This document shows positions 36,637-45,575 of a stretch of 64,000 nucleotides of DNA, in pieces. Source of the stretch: Companilactobacillus metriopterae (GTDB lineage: Bacteria; Bacillota; Bacilli; Lactobacillales; Lactobacillaceae). The notes beneath the pieces are model-generated. The model made no database searches and was not told the origin of the DNA. It saw nothing but the letters and a program-made list of their open reading frames with translations. The translations under genes and the position numbers were made by a program. Every line of letters starts with the position of its first letter. Position 1 is the first letter of the stretch. Where the stretch lies: positions 124,001 to 188,000 of the forward strand of contig NZ_RSTD01000003.1 of NCBI RefSeq assembly GCF_004117915.1. Reading direction: 5' to 3'.

Positions 36637-38718
36637 ATGAATAAAAAAATATTAAGCTTACTTATTGTTTTGCTCATTACTATCTCGGGGTTGGTTTTAA
36701 TTAAACAAAATAGTCAACAATATGCAATTGATAAAACTGCTGTTTTAACACGGATGGACGAAGGAGAATTTAAATTATTTAAAATACCGACCAAAAATTA
36801 TTCACAAAAAGAATATAAACAACTTATAGACGTTTTAAATAAGGTATCAAAAGAAACCGGAATACCCTATGTCAAAAGAGAAATAAATAGTTCATGTTTA
36901 GTAAAAAATGACAAGGTAGATTATTCAGAGCCAAGGACTAGGATACAGTTTCAAGTTGGTCCAAATAATATCAAAATTGACAGTTATATGAGTGAATTGT
37001 CAGATAATATGGATAGAGTACCAAAGATTCATGGGGTTAGTTTTTCAATTGACTCAATAGAGAAGACGATATCTTCCCATGATCAAGAGGGAGATTTCTA
37101 TTTAGAAACATCTAGTCCAAAAGAATATGACCGTTTCATAAATAAATCTGCAGAATTATTTAGTAAATACCAAGATAATATTACATCAAGTGACTTTAAA
37201 CCTGATAAAAATTATCACGTCAAAGATTTCTTATTCCAAGGATATAATACTAATCTATCTAATTTTTTGTTAATAGCATTTGTATTTACTATTCTGTTTA
37301 TTATAATAATGATTCTTGACAATCAGAAATTGATAGCTATTTGTAGGCTAAACGGATATTCATATTTTGAAACAATGCAAAAATGTATTGGAAAAACTTT
37401 ATATTTATCAATTGGATGCGTAGTAATTGAATTACTAATTGCTGCTTGTTTAGGATGGAAAATAACTAATGGTACAATCTATTCACTGATTTTTGGATTA
37501 GTAATAATAATGGTTTCAACTTTAATAGTTCTTGTAATTTCCGCCCATTCTACCAAATTAAGTGGAAAAATTAAAAATAACAAAGTCTCCAATAGATACT
37601 TTTTCTTTTTATACATAATAAAATCAGTTTTTATAATTAATATCTTCGTTGGATTGATTCCGCTGATATTAGTACTTACTAACTCATATAATGTTTTAAG
37701 TGCAACAGATAATGATAATAAAATTGATAATGAATATGCAGTATTCTATCCATATTATTTTGCAAAAAATCCCACGTATCATTCTAAAGTAGAGAGTAAG
37801 GAACTAGATGATACAATGTACCAACCCTTAAATAAAGATGGTGGAGTCTTATTTGATCCTAACTCTATAGATCAACATATAGAAAAAAACAATCAGTATC
37901 TAATTGTAAATCCAAACTATCTAAAACAATTTCATCTCTATGATCTAAGTAACAAATCAATTAACATAAGTGATTCTACAAATATTCTGTATGTACTTAT
38001 TCCAGAGAAAAATATTAGTATAACTGACCAACTGATTAATACAGTTAAATCAAATGAAATACAAGTTTCAGGAAAATCTGCTGAAATTCAATCGATAGTC
38101 ATCAAAAACGATCAAAAATTGACTAATTTGAGTAACTCGGAAACAATTGAAAACTACCCTATACTGGTTTCCACGTATAATAATTCTTCGTGGATAAATA
38201 GAAATTTTCTTAATGGTGGTGGGGATCAAGACGCTATGAAAATTCCGTTAAATGGAAAATCGGTCAGAGATAAATATAAAGAATTACTCCCACTTCTTAA
38301 AAAGAATAATTATCAAGACAATTATCTACAATTGGTAAAATTAAAAGATTTGCAATTCGAAGACTTAAAAATGTCAATTGGAAATGTAATGCAAGCTTCA
38401 GCATTAATATTATTCTCAATATTTGTTACCTATTTCTTAACGGGATACATAACGGGTCTGTACTTTATGATTAATAAACGTTCGTTATTACTTAAAAGAA
38501 TACAAGGTTATTCTAAGGTTAGAGCATACAGAAGTATATTTATACTGATTTCTGTACAAGCAATAATATTATTATTGTTAACTATAACTAGATATCAAGG
38601 GAATACGCCCTATTTTGCATTGACAGTGATTATAACGATAATAGAGTGTCTTACTGTATGGATGAGTATTAGATCTCTCGAAAATAAAAATATTAAAGAG
38701 GTTATTAATGATGGATAA
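36637..38718 (+). CDS. Bacteriocin-associated integral membrane protein (lactococcin 972 immunity/export type)
   Basis: 693 residues from ATG 36637 (GGGGG site; the TTG at 36625 is inside it). One membrane segment at the N-terminus, a 190-residue outer domain, three segments around residues 210-300, a second outer region and four C-terminal segments: the FtsX/MacB-like topology of the DUF1430 family. Partner of the ATPase that overlaps its 3' end. In lactococcin 972-type loci the pair is thought to give immunity or assist export; which one is not settled. Confidence 0.85.
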   Translation: MNKKILSLLIVLLITISGLVLIKQNSQQYAIDKTAVLTRMDEGEFKLFKIPTKNYSQKEYKQLIDVLNKVSKETGIPYVKREINSSCLVKNDKVDYSEPRTRIQFQVGPNNIKIDSYMSELSDNMDRVPKIHGVSFSIDSIEKTISSHDQEGDFYLETSSPKEYDRFINKSAELFSKYQDNITSSDFKPDKNYHVKDFLFQGYNTNLSNFLLIAFVFTILFIIIMILDNQKLIAICRLNGYSYFETMQKCIGKTLYLSIGCVVIELLIAACLGWKITNGTIYSLIFGLVIIMVSTLIVLVISAHSTKLSGKIKNNKVSNRYFFFLYIIKSVFIINIFVGLIPLILVLTNSYNVLSATDNDNKIDNEYAVFYPYYFAKNPTYHSKVESKELDDTMYQPLNKDGGVLFDPNSIDQHIEKNNQYLIVNPNYLKQFHLYDLSNKSINISDSTNILYVLIPEKNISITDQLINTVKSNEIQVSGKSAEIQSIVIKNDQKLTNLSNSETIENYPILVSTYNNSSWINRNFLNGGGDQDAMKIPLNGKSVRDKYKELLPLLKKNNYQDNYLQLVKLKDLQFEDLKMSIGNVMQASALILFSIFVTYFLTGYITGLYFMINKRSLLLKRIQGYSKVRAYRSIFILISVQAIILLLLTITRYQGNTPYFALTVIITIIECLTVWMSIRSLENKNIKEVINDG

Positions 38719-39382
38719 CAATATTGCAATTCAAGCTAATAATATATCTAAATCTTATAAAAATAATAAAATAATCGATGGATTAAATCTGACAATTGAA
38801 AAGAATTCATTCGTAACAATCTTTGGGAAAAGTGGTTCTGGTAAGACAACATTATTAAACATGTTGGGTCTACTTGAACAACCTAGTTCAGGTGAAATAT
38901 TTATTCTAAATAAAAAAGCACCAAAGATAAATAGTCGTGAGGCATTACTTATGAGAAGAAATAAAATATCTTACTTATTCCAAAATTTTGGATTAATCGA
39001 TGATGAAACTGTGGGTCAAAACTTAGATATTGGATTGCAGTATATAAAAAAATCTAAGCAAGAGAAAGAATCGCTTAAAAGAAAAGCGCTTCAAGATGTT
39101 AATCTTGATATAGATTTAAACTCTAAAATATATACTTTGTCCGGTGGTGAGCAACAAAGAGTAGCAATTGCAAAAACAATTTTGAAACCATCTGAAATTG
39201 TTCTTGCTGATGAACCAACAGGTTCCTTGGACAAAGATAACAAAGAAGATGCATGTAACTTATTATTAGAATTACAAAAAAGTGGAAAAACAGTAGTAGT
39301 GGTTTCTCATGATTTATACTTTAAAAATATTAGTGATACAATTTATGATTTAAATGAATTGTATGAAGGTGTTGGAAAATAA
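38708..39382 (+). CDS. ABC ATPase of the lactococcin 972-type system
   Basis: 224 residues. Walker A GKSGSGKTT near residue 42, Q-loop YLFQNFGLIDDETV, signature LSGGEQQR near 143, Walker B IVLADEPTGSLD. This is the LolD/MacB-like class that partners FtsX-like permeases. Its start overlaps the membrane protein by 11 bases, indicating coupling and a complex. Ends at a terminator of the recurrent GACCGC type. Confidence 0.9.
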   Translation: MMDNNIAIQANNISKSYKNNKIIDGLNLTIEKNSFVTIFGKSGSGKTTLLNMLGLLEQPSSGEIFILNKKAPKINSREALLMRRNKISYLFQNFGLIDDETVGQNLDIGLQYIKKSKQEKESLKRKALQDVNLDIDLNSKIYTLSGGEQQRVAIAKTILKPSEIVLADEPTGSLDKDNKEDACNLLLELQKSGKTVVVVSHDLYFKNISDTIYDLNELYEGVGK

Positions 39383-39383
39383 T

Positions 39384-39412
39384 AAAAAAAGACCGCGTAA
39401 GCGGTCTTTTCT
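39384..39412 (+). terminator. Terminator of the bacteriocin-associated ABC pair
   Basis: AAAAAGACCGC-GTAA-GCGGTCTTTT. Fourth member of the recurrent set. Confidence 0.85.
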
Positions 39413-39421
39413 TTTTCCAAT

Positions 39422-40450
39422 TTAATCATCCCAACCATTAATATTTACCTTACCAATCATATGACCAGACTCCACGTCTGCATGAGCTTTTTTAAGGTTC
39501 TCAGCATTGATTGGCGAATAATTCTTGGTTGTTATTACTTTTAGGCTATTATCTTCATATAGTTTTGCTATATGATTCAATATTTCATGTTGTGTAACCA
39601 TATCTTCGGTTTGATAATATGATTTGCTGTACATCCATTCCCAACTGAACGTTGCACGCTTCTTGGTTAGCTTTTGTAAATCGATTAGACGATGATTTTC
39701 TGTAGACGCTGCGATATTACCATCGGGTTTTATCAATTCAGCAATCTCATTCCAGTGGGCATCTAGATTATTCAAATTTAGTATATAGTCAACATACTTA
39801 TATCCTAAATTTTTTACTTGTGGCACTAAATCTTTGTGATGATCTACAACATAATCTGCACCCAAATTTTTAACCCATTCCATTGAATCATGTCTTGATG
39901 CCGTAGTAATAACGGTCAATCCCGCTATTTTGGCCAATTGTACAGCCATAGATCCGACGCCACCAGAGCCGTTAATAATCAAAATTGTTTTACCTTCGTT
40001 ATTAGAAAAAGTTAGATTTAACTTTTCAAATAATGACTCATAGGCAGTCAGTCCAACAAGTGGAACGGCTGCAGATTGACTATCATCAAGATTGTTTGGT
40101 GCCATTCCAACAATTCTTTCATCAACTGTCTGATATTGGGCGTCACTACCTGATTTTGTAAAATCACCAGCGTACCAAACTCGATCTCCGATATTAAATA
40201 AAGTTGAATCATCACCCTTTTCAACTACTGAACCAACTGCATCCCAACCGATAATTTTGGGATGTGACAATTTGTCTTTTCTTCCACCCTTACGAACAAA
40301 TGTATCTACTGGATTGACAGAAACACCATCGACTTTAACTAATAGTTCATGTCCTGTGGCCTTTGGTAAATCTATTTCCACATCTTCAAAACTATTGCTG
40401 TCATTGATAGGTAAATGACTATAAAAACCTACTGCTTTTATTTTTGTCAT
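39422..40450 (-). CDS. Zinc-type alcohol dehydrogenase-like / quinone oxidoreductase
   Basis: 342 residues. Medium-chain dehydrogenase fold without zinc ligands: VDGVSVNPVDTFVRKGG, GWDAVGSVVEKGDD, nucleotide-binding NGSGGVGSMAVQLAK near residue 160 and TASRHDSMEWVKNLGADYVVDHHKD. The family reduces quinones or alkenals with NADPH. ATG 40450 is preceded by AGGAGGA. It stands alone and in opposite orientation to the SOS-linked cassette downstream. Confidence 0.9.
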   Translation of the reverse strand: MTKIKAVGFYSHLPINDSNSFEDVEIDLPKATGHELLVKVDGVSVNPVDTFVRKGGRKDKLSHPKIIGWDAVGSVVEKGDDSTLFNIGDRVWYAGDFTKSGSDAQYQTVDERIVGMAPNNLDDSQSAAVPLVGLTAYESLFEKLNLTFSNNEGKTILIINGSGGVGSMAVQLAKIAGLTVITTASRHDSMEWVKNLGADYVVDHHKDLVPQVKNLGYKYVDYILNLNNLDAHWNEIAELIKPDGNIAASTENHRLIDLQKLTKKRATFSWEWMYSKSYYQTEDMVTQHEILNHIAKLYEDNSLKVITTKNYSPINAENLKKAHADVESGHMIGKVNINGWDD

Positions 40451-40616
40451 ATTAATATCCTCCTGACAAGGCCAATGATAGTCTTAAAAAATTTATTTTC
40501 ATAGGATATGTTACTAATTATTTATATATTTATCATAATTTATCTTTTAATAAAAAATATAGAATATTCAGTTTAGATATCTTTGTAAATTGATTTCTTA
40601 CTTAAAATATCAAGAA

Positions 40617-40660
40617 TTGAAAAAAAGGAAGTTATAATATATAATAAGAACGTATGTTCG
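40617..40660 (+). promoter_or_regulatory. Promoter with LexA (SOS) box
   Basis: TTGAAA (40617-40622), 17-base spacer and TATAAT (40640-40645). Immediately after the -10 is AGAACGTATGTTCG (40647-40660), one mismatch from the Gram-positive LexA consensus CGAAC-N4-GTTCG. The box covers the transcription start, so LexA would repress the next gene. Confidence 0.82.
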
Positions 40661-40687
40661 CCTTCGCTGAAATACAGGAGGATTATT

Positions 40688-41086
40688 TTGGAAGATAAAA
40701 ATAATATTTATTCTGAGTCGTTATTAAACAAAGTTATTAGTTTAAATGATTCTATTACAACTGGTAACTATATAGACAAGCTATTAGAATCTTTTAATAT
40801 TAAAGTTTTTGATTTGCCCATAGAAAAAACTGATCCACTTTTGATGAGAATAAAAGGACAAATTATTTTTGATAGTGGAATTTATGCGATTGGAATAAAT
40901 CCTTTTATGGATGGTTCGGAAAAGCAATACACTATATTACATGAGATATATCATTTAATAATAGATTCAAAAGTGGAATTAAATAATGGCACACGTTGTC
41001 TATTAATGGATAGTATTAATAATGTTAGTATATTAGAATCTGAAAAAGACTATTTTGCAGAGTGTTTTATAAAAAAAGACAAATAA
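40688..41086 (+). CDS. ImmA/IrrE-type metallopeptidase
   Basis: 132 residues with a TTG start, justified by a perfect AGGAGG six bases before it. The zinc motif HEIYHLI is at about residue 85-91, and the downstream EKDYFAECF supplies the third ligand region, as in ImmA of ICEBs1 and related phages. Such peptidases cleave CI/ImmR-like repressors and so switch on mobile-element genes. It is preceded by a LexA box and converges on a small XRE repressor gene, its likely substrate. Confidence 0.85.
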   Translation: MEDKNNIYSESLLNKVISLNDSITTGNYIDKLLESFNIKVFDLPIEKTDPLLMRIKGQIIFDSGIYAIGINPFMDGSEKQYTILHEIYHLIIDSKVELNNGTRCLLMDSINNVSILESEKDYFAECFIKKDK

Positions 41087-41121
41087 AAAAACATAAACTG
41101 TAATGGTTTATGTTTTTTTAT
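41085..41121. terminator. Bidirectional terminator between peptidase and repressor
   Basis: AAAAAACATAAAC / GTTTATGTTTTTT stem, with the two stop codons on either side. Confidence 0.85.
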
Positions 41122-41476
41122 TTGTCTTTTTTGTATCTTTATCATTTTCAATTTGAAGATGAAGAAATTTTGAATATTCGTCAATTTTTGATTTTATTTC
41201 TTCAATTTCTGTATCTGTTAAATTTCTTGTATCAATCCTATACCATTCTTCTGGATTTTTAAAGTTGTCTTTTTTTCTGTTCATTAGATAGTCAATTGAT
41301 ACATCAAAAAAATCAGCAATTTTCAATAAATTAGATGATTGAACATTATTTGAATTATTCCATTTACTTATAGTTCCTTTGGAAAGCCCTAACTCCCGCT
41401 CTAAGCTAGCAACGTTCTTTACTTTGTCAGAAGAAAGAATAAGCTCTTCAACTATTTCCTTTAAATTTTTGTCCAT
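41108..41476 (-). CDS. CI/ImmR-like XRE repressor
   Basis: 122 residues from ATG 41476 with AAGGAG seven bases upstream. The helix-turn-helix SLERELGLSKGTISKWNNSNNVQSSNLLKIADFFDVSIDYLMNR spans about residues 23-66, and a C-terminal segment TDTEIEEIKSKIDEYSKFLHLQ may dimerise or receive cleavage. Divergent from the holin-like operon; operator half-sites GTTGAA/TTCAAC flank its own -10 and the rightward -35. Phage-type lysogeny control in miniature. Confidence 0.85.
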   Translation of the reverse strand: MDKNLKEIVEELILSSDKVKNVASLERELGLSKGTISKWNNSNNVQSSNLLKIADFFDVSIDYLMNRKKDNFKNPEEWYRIDTRNLTDTEIEEIKSKIDEYSKFLHLQIENDKDTKKTNKKT

Positions 41477-41504
41477 AAAAAAGCTCCTTATTATTGACTT
41501 ACTG

Positions 41505-41580
41505 ATTATATTCAACTATACTTAAAAAGTTGAATAGATTCAACTTAATATCTTATAATTCTAATAAATACCTATAGGTA
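41505..41580. promoter_or_regulatory. Divergent control region with repressor operators
   Basis: Leftward -10 TATAAT (41505-41510, complement). Rightward promoter TTGAAT (41530-41535), N18, TATAAT (41554-41559). The palindrome GTTGAATAGATTCAAC (41529-41544) overlaps the rightward -35, a further TTCAAC half-site is at 41511-41516, and a perfect 12-bp palindrome TACCTATAGGTA lies at 41569-41580. This pattern fits repressor control in both directions. The remaining 41581-41768 is AT-rich, and no ORF is seen there. Confidence 0.65.
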
Positions 41581-41768
41581 CAATATTATATGAATTCCTG
41601 TTGTTAAGTCAATAATTAAAAGAATGCCAATTAAACAAGGTGTTTTTTATTTAAATTTAATGCAGTATTAAATAAAATTGTATATTTACTAAAATTATAT
41701 TGATAAATATTTAAAGAAAGGAGTAAGGATATATCAGGTAAATTTATTGATTTATATGAAACTAGACA

Positions 41769-42044
41769 ATGCACAAATTTTTAGGGTTGTTTTTGGATGA
41801 ATGGGTGAATCTGTTCTTTTTATTAACAAGTTTAATAGGAGTATTAACTTGGTTTGTTAGAAAGCTCATTTTATCACCCATAATAGATAAAATTGATAAT
41901 CTAACAATTCAATTAAAAAAAATAAATAATAGTTATGAACTTTTAAGTAAAGTTCTTGATTCTCATGAGATAAAATTAACGTCTCATGAAGAAAAAATAA
42001 AGACATTATTTATTGAATTAGAAGATATCAAATCTAAAAAATAA
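41769..42044 (+). CDS. Holin-like small membrane protein
   Basis: 91 residues: one strong membrane segment (LFFLLTSLIGVLTWFV, about residues 16-32) after a short amphipathic start, then a charged coiled-coil tail (KKINNSYELLSKVLDSHEIKLTSHEEKIKTLF). Small phage proteins of this build serve as holins or membrane anchors, but this is by form only. ATG 41769 has no close ribosome site; GAAAGGAG lies about 45 bases upstream, so another start or coupling to a 14-codon frame is possible. First gene of the repressor-controlled rightward operon. Confidence 0.6.
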   Translation: MHKFLGLFLDEWVNLFFLLTSLIGVLTWFVRKLILSPIIDKIDNLTIQLKKINNSYELLSKVLDSHEIKLTSHEEKIKTLFIELEDIKSKK

Positions 42045-42087
42045 TAAACATAAAATAAAAATAAATTTAAAATAAGGAGAATTAAAT

Positions 42088-42885
42088 ATGATTAGAAGAT
42101 TTAGTTTTAAAGGTGTCTTTTCGACACAATCAACGGTAGCGGATCTATATATATTATCGGGCAATACTTTTGCTCAAAATGGTAGAAGTCTAGGCACTTT
42201 TACTTCATGGCAATCTCAAGAATATGCTTATGATGAATTGACAGGTTATAAGTACTTTAAAGTGGACGGAACTGAATGGGCAAGATTAGATAAACCTGGA
42301 CAAAATATTGTATCTGATTTTGATAGTTCAGATGGAAATTATACAGTAACAGTTAATAGAGACTTTGATTATCTTGGACCTAATAGACAATTTACTCCAT
42401 ACGTTGTAGATAGATATCAACAATTATCCTCAGCAAAAGGTTTAGATGTTGCAGATGGTTCTAGTTTTGTAACAAAGACAGGTATTGAAATGTATAGTGG
42501 TTCAACTAACTCTAATGGTGTAGGGACTAAGAAATTTCAAACAGGTTTTAAAGTGGACAGCTCTTATTTTTATAGTATGAATCATGTGTTCCCAAATTCA
42601 AAATTGACTTCCTCATCAGGTTCTTTACCTGGAGGAAATGTTACGCCAATAACAAAGATAATTAATGTAAATAGTGTTGCACCAGATTATTTTGATTACA
42701 ATGGTAATGCAATAACAGGGTTACACTATAATTTAGGACATCAAATTTTATCAGATGGAATTTATACAACAAATGGAAGAACAGGATACAAGATAGGTAA
42801 TAATCAATATATTAATATTAATGATGCAACAGGAACAAGTCTTATGTACGGACAGTTCTTTCCAACAAGAAAGGGAGTAAATTAA
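42088..42885 (+). CDS. SLAP-like domain protein without signal peptide
   Basis: 265 residues, not recognised as a whole. The C-terminus IYTTNGRTGYKIGNNQYININDA resembles the repeat of lactobacillar surface-layer-associated (SLAP) domains, which bind cell wall. The rest is rich in Asn, Ser, Thr, Tyr and Gly, beta-type, e.g. FKVDSSYFYSMNHVFPNSK. There is no signal peptide, odd for a wall-binding protein, but compatible with release by lysis. AAGGAG lies before ATG 42088. It sits one base before the next gene. Confidence 0.6.
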   Translation: MIRRFSFKGVFSTQSTVADLYILSGNTFAQNGRSLGTFTSWQSQEYAYDELTGYKYFKVDGTEWARLDKPGQNIVSDFDSSDGNYTVTVNRDFDYLGPNRQFTPYVVDRYQQLSSAKGLDVADGSSFVTKTGIEMYSGSTNSNGVGTKKFQTGFKVDSSYFYSMNHVFPNSKLTSSSGSLPGGNVTPITKIINVNSVAPDYFDYNGNAITGLHYNLGHQILSDGIYTTNGRTGYKIGNNQYININDATGTSLMYGQFFPTRKGVN

Positions 42886-42886
42886 A

Positions 42887-43564
42887 ATGTTAAATATATT
42901 CGTAGGTGGTTCAGGTTCAGATAGAAATTTTATAGTAAATGATTATTCAAATGGTCCCTCAGTCGCACAACACTGGGGAGTAAACCCTAGTATGTTTAAT
43001 ATTATCGAAGTAGAGAAAAATGGTACTGCTTCATTTTATAAAAGAGTACCAGGATCAAAGTATGCAACAGTAGTTTTTAAAACAAATAATTATCTAGTAG
43101 GAGAATTAGAAAATTTACCTTATTATTTGCAGAATGCTGTTACATTATTTAGAAATGCTGAAGGAGCAACTGATAAGCTTAATATTATGGGACACTCTAA
43201 TGGTGGAAATGCTGTTGTTAGATGGTTAGAAACTTATTCACCAAGTTATGTAAATAATATTATAACTATTGCAACTCCTTATAACGGTAAAGCAGTAACG
43301 GTTCAACAAACAGGTTTTGTGAAAGAAGTTATTGCAGATAAAGCCAAAATTAAATACAGTGGCACTGTAAATACATTTGTTGCAAAAGATCCAACAAATG
43401 ATGCATTTCCTACAAATATTGCTAGTGATGGAGTGATTGCTGAAGATAGTGCTTTATGTGCATCTCTAGTGTTCCCTCAAAGTGTTACTGAATGTAATAA
43501 TCAAAATCATGGAACAGTTCTATGGTCTCCTGAAGTAAAAAATGTAATTTTAAAATGGTTCTAA
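42887..43564 (+). CDS. DUF915-like alpha/beta hydrolase without signal peptide
   Basis: 225 residues. Nucleophile elbow IMGHSNGGNAVVRWL (Ser near residue 103), IATPYNGKAV after it, and a C-terminal NQNHGTVLWSPEV that can supply the histidine. The same family as the secreted protein at 61435, which carries GYSNGG and a signal peptide; this one starts directly at the catalytic domain. The family is called cell-surface hydrolase; the substrate is unknown. It is the last gene of the repressor-controlled cassette. Confidence 0.78.
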   Translation: MLNIFVGGSGSDRNFIVNDYSNGPSVAQHWGVNPSMFNIIEVEKNGTASFYKRVPGSKYATVVFKTNNYLVGELENLPYYLQNAVTLFRNAEGATDKLNIMGHSNGGNAVVRWLETYSPSYVNNIITIATPYNGKAVTVQQTGFVKEVIADKAKIKYSGTVNTFVAKDPTNDAFPTNIASDGVIAEDSALCASLVFPQSVTECNNQNHGTVLWSPEVKNVILKWF

Positions 43565-43569
43565 ATTTG

Positions 43570-43611
43570 AATAAACCAATTAACAATAAATTGTTGATTG
43601 GTTTATTTTTA
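43570..43611. terminator. Terminator of the holin/hydrolase cassette
   Basis: AATAAACCAAT-T-AACAAT with ATTGTT-G-ATTGGTTTATT, 17 pairs with one mismatch, followed by Ts. It also overlaps the end of the convergent membrane protein gene. Confidence 0.85.
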
Positions 43612-45102
43612 TTTGTAAATATAATTTTCTATATTAAAATTCGACCTAAATTTATAGTACTCAGGAGACTGCATTTTAAGATCATCATTTAGAAATACAA
43701 ATGATTTATAAGGAACGTTTTTATTTAAAATCGCATCTTCATAAAGAAACTTACTATCAGTAACTCTGTTTGTATTTGCTATACTATTGCTAGTCATCAT
43801 ATAAATAACTGACAGTGAATTTAAAATTATAGATAAAGTTGCTAGACCTATGAATAAGTATTTTAAACTGATATCCAAATAATCAAAAGCTCGATTAGCA
43901 TAGATTATACTTATAATTATTAAGAAAATAGAAGCACCAAAATACTCTCTGGCAAAAACTGGAGATAGTATAAAAATAAAAGGGACAAATAATGCAACTG
44001 AACTAAATAGATAGAAAAGAACATATTTATTATTTTTTGATGATGGATTGTATAAAATAATAGTTGTAATAAACAAGTAAATATAAAATAGAATTGAGAT
44101 TGTAAAATCAAAGATAGCAATCTGAAATGGGAAATTAATTATTTGTGATAACTCATCTATTCTATAGTTTAGATGTATAAATATATTGATTATCAAATAA
44201 TATGAGATAAAAAATATTGCTAGAGAAATCAACGTTATTTTCAATTTTCTGTTGATAACTTCTTTATATGCAATGAAAACTACGGATAGACAAATCAAAA
44301 TAATAAAGAAATAGTTGAATGTAATTATCCAAAAATGAGAATAATTGATAAAAATATTTGTAGAGTTATTAATTGTGAAATTTGTTTCTCTGTAGCTACT
44401 GGAATTGTGATAGTAAGAAGGATTTGAGAACATTATACAGGTAGAAAAGATAGCACCCAACAAGTAAGATACAGCTGGAATTAAAGATTTCTTCAAACTA
44501 CCTACTTTATTAAAATAAATAGTAGATATGATGGCGACTATACCAACAAATAATTGATACATGGTAAAGTGTTCTACAAATAGTCCACCTATCAGGGCAA
44601 TTACAAACATAGCTGATGATATTAAATTTTTATTTTTTACTTCTTCGTCGATATATTTTTTGAAAATTATGATTGCTAATAACATTAAAGTTACAGGTGG
44701 AAGGTAATTAACAAAGCCGGCATACCATAGAAATATACTTTGTAAATAGCCTACTTGTATTATGAAAAAAAGTGATAGCGATAATATCAATGACGGTAAT
44801 GTTTTTCCGGTTATTTGATAAATACACCAAATGAATAATGTAAGTATAAAAGCGTAGTAGATGATTGCAAATATCTGACTGTGCATAATTAGTATTATAG
44901 ATAAATTTCCCAAATATCTACCATTACTACTCCCACCATACGAAGGATCTAAACTGTAGAAACCATGTGTTAGTAAATAGTGACCTTGTTTACCCCACCA
45001 AAAAAAATCATCACCAGTAGGGATGATTAGGAATGAAACTATAGAATAATAGACGAATATAATAAAAAATACAAACTTCTCAAACTTTTTACTAAGATAC
45101 AT
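43609..45102 (-). CDS. Large polytopic membrane protein, DUF6056-like
   Basis: 497 residues with about 11-12 hydrophobic segments. The first outer loop contains TGDDFFWWGKQGHYLLTHGFY and GSSNGRYLGNLS, a pattern of GT-C-like or glucosyltransferase GtrII/DUF6056 membrane proteins that may transfer sugars from lipid carriers to the wall. ATG 45102 has a weak GGTGG site. Alone in its orientation; a role in wall decoration is inferred from the family only. Confidence 0.7.
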   Translation of the reverse strand: MYLSKKFEKFVFFIIFVYYSIVSFLIIPTGDDFFWWGKQGHYLLTHGFYSLDPSYGGSSNGRYLGNLSIILIMHSQIFAIIYYAFILTLFIWCIYQITGKTLPSLILSLSLFFIIQVGYLQSIFLWYAGFVNYLPPVTLMLLAIIIFKKYIDEEVKNKNLISSAMFVIALIGGLFVEHFTMYQLFVGIVAIISTIYFNKVGSLKKSLIPAVSYLLGAIFSTCIMFSNPSYYHNSSSYRETNFTINNSTNIFINYSHFWIITFNYFFIILICLSVVFIAYKEVINRKLKITLISLAIFFISYYLIINIFIHLNYRIDELSQIINFPFQIAIFDFTISILFYIYLFITTIILYNPSSKNNKYVLFYLFSSVALFVPFIFILSPVFAREYFGASIFLIIISIIYANRAFDYLDISLKYLFIGLATLSIILNSLSVIYMMTSNSIANTNRVTDSKFLYEDAILNKNVPYKSFVFLNDDLKMQSPEYYKFRSNFNIENYIYK

Positions 45103-45207
45103 TTTTCCACCCTATTTCATATAGTTAAAAGTATCACTTATGTATTTCTATTGGACGCCAGTTTTATTAAAACTTAATAACATTATGAGATATTTAAAAA
45201 ATTAATA

Positions 45208-45238
45208 CAAAAAAAGAGACCTTAAAAGGTCTCTTTTT
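45208..45238 (-). terminator. Terminator of the small membrane protein gene
   Basis: AAAAAGAGACC-TTAA-AAGGTCTCTTTTT hairpin just past the stop codon at 45237. Confidence 0.85.
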
Positions 45239-45419
45239 ATATTCTAGATATTCTAGAAATACCGGCAATTGCTATACCGATAAGGAATATCCAAAATGCT
45301 AATTTGATGAATAATATTGCGAATACAATTAGCAGTATTGTCCCTATCAACTTAAATAAAAATGGTCCGGCTACTCCAAAGAAAAATAGAACCATAAAAA
45401 GTGCAAATAATAAGAACAT
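45237..45419 (-). CDS. Small hydrophobic membrane protein
   Basis: 60 residues, almost wholly hydrophobic: two to three membrane segments (LFALFMVLFFFGVAGPFLF, IGTILLIVFAILFIKLAFWIFLIGIAIAG) and a short basic end SRISRI. It has a clear GGAGGTAG site before ATG 45419 and its own terminator, so it is probably real. It resembles small envelope-stress membrane proteins in shape; it lies divergent from an ABC/two-component operon. Function unknown. Confidence 0.65.
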   Translation of the reverse strand: MFLLFALFMVLFFFGVAGPFLFKLIGTILLIVFAILFIKLAFWIFLIGIAIAGISRISRI

Positions 45420-45575
45420 ATCTACCTCCGTTATTTATATTTGATAGAAATCATATCACGTTTACAGGGAAAAGCAATCAAAATTTACTATGACATTTGT
45501 CATGTTTTTTTGTGATGACTTTTACTACTGTAATAACTCAAACCTATATAAAATTGGCTTTGAGGTGAGGGGATT

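Noticed and set aside
40617-43564. Intact prophage or integrative element
   Set aside because: No integrase, replication, terminase, capsid or tail genes and no attachment repeats were seen. Only control and lysis-like genes remain.
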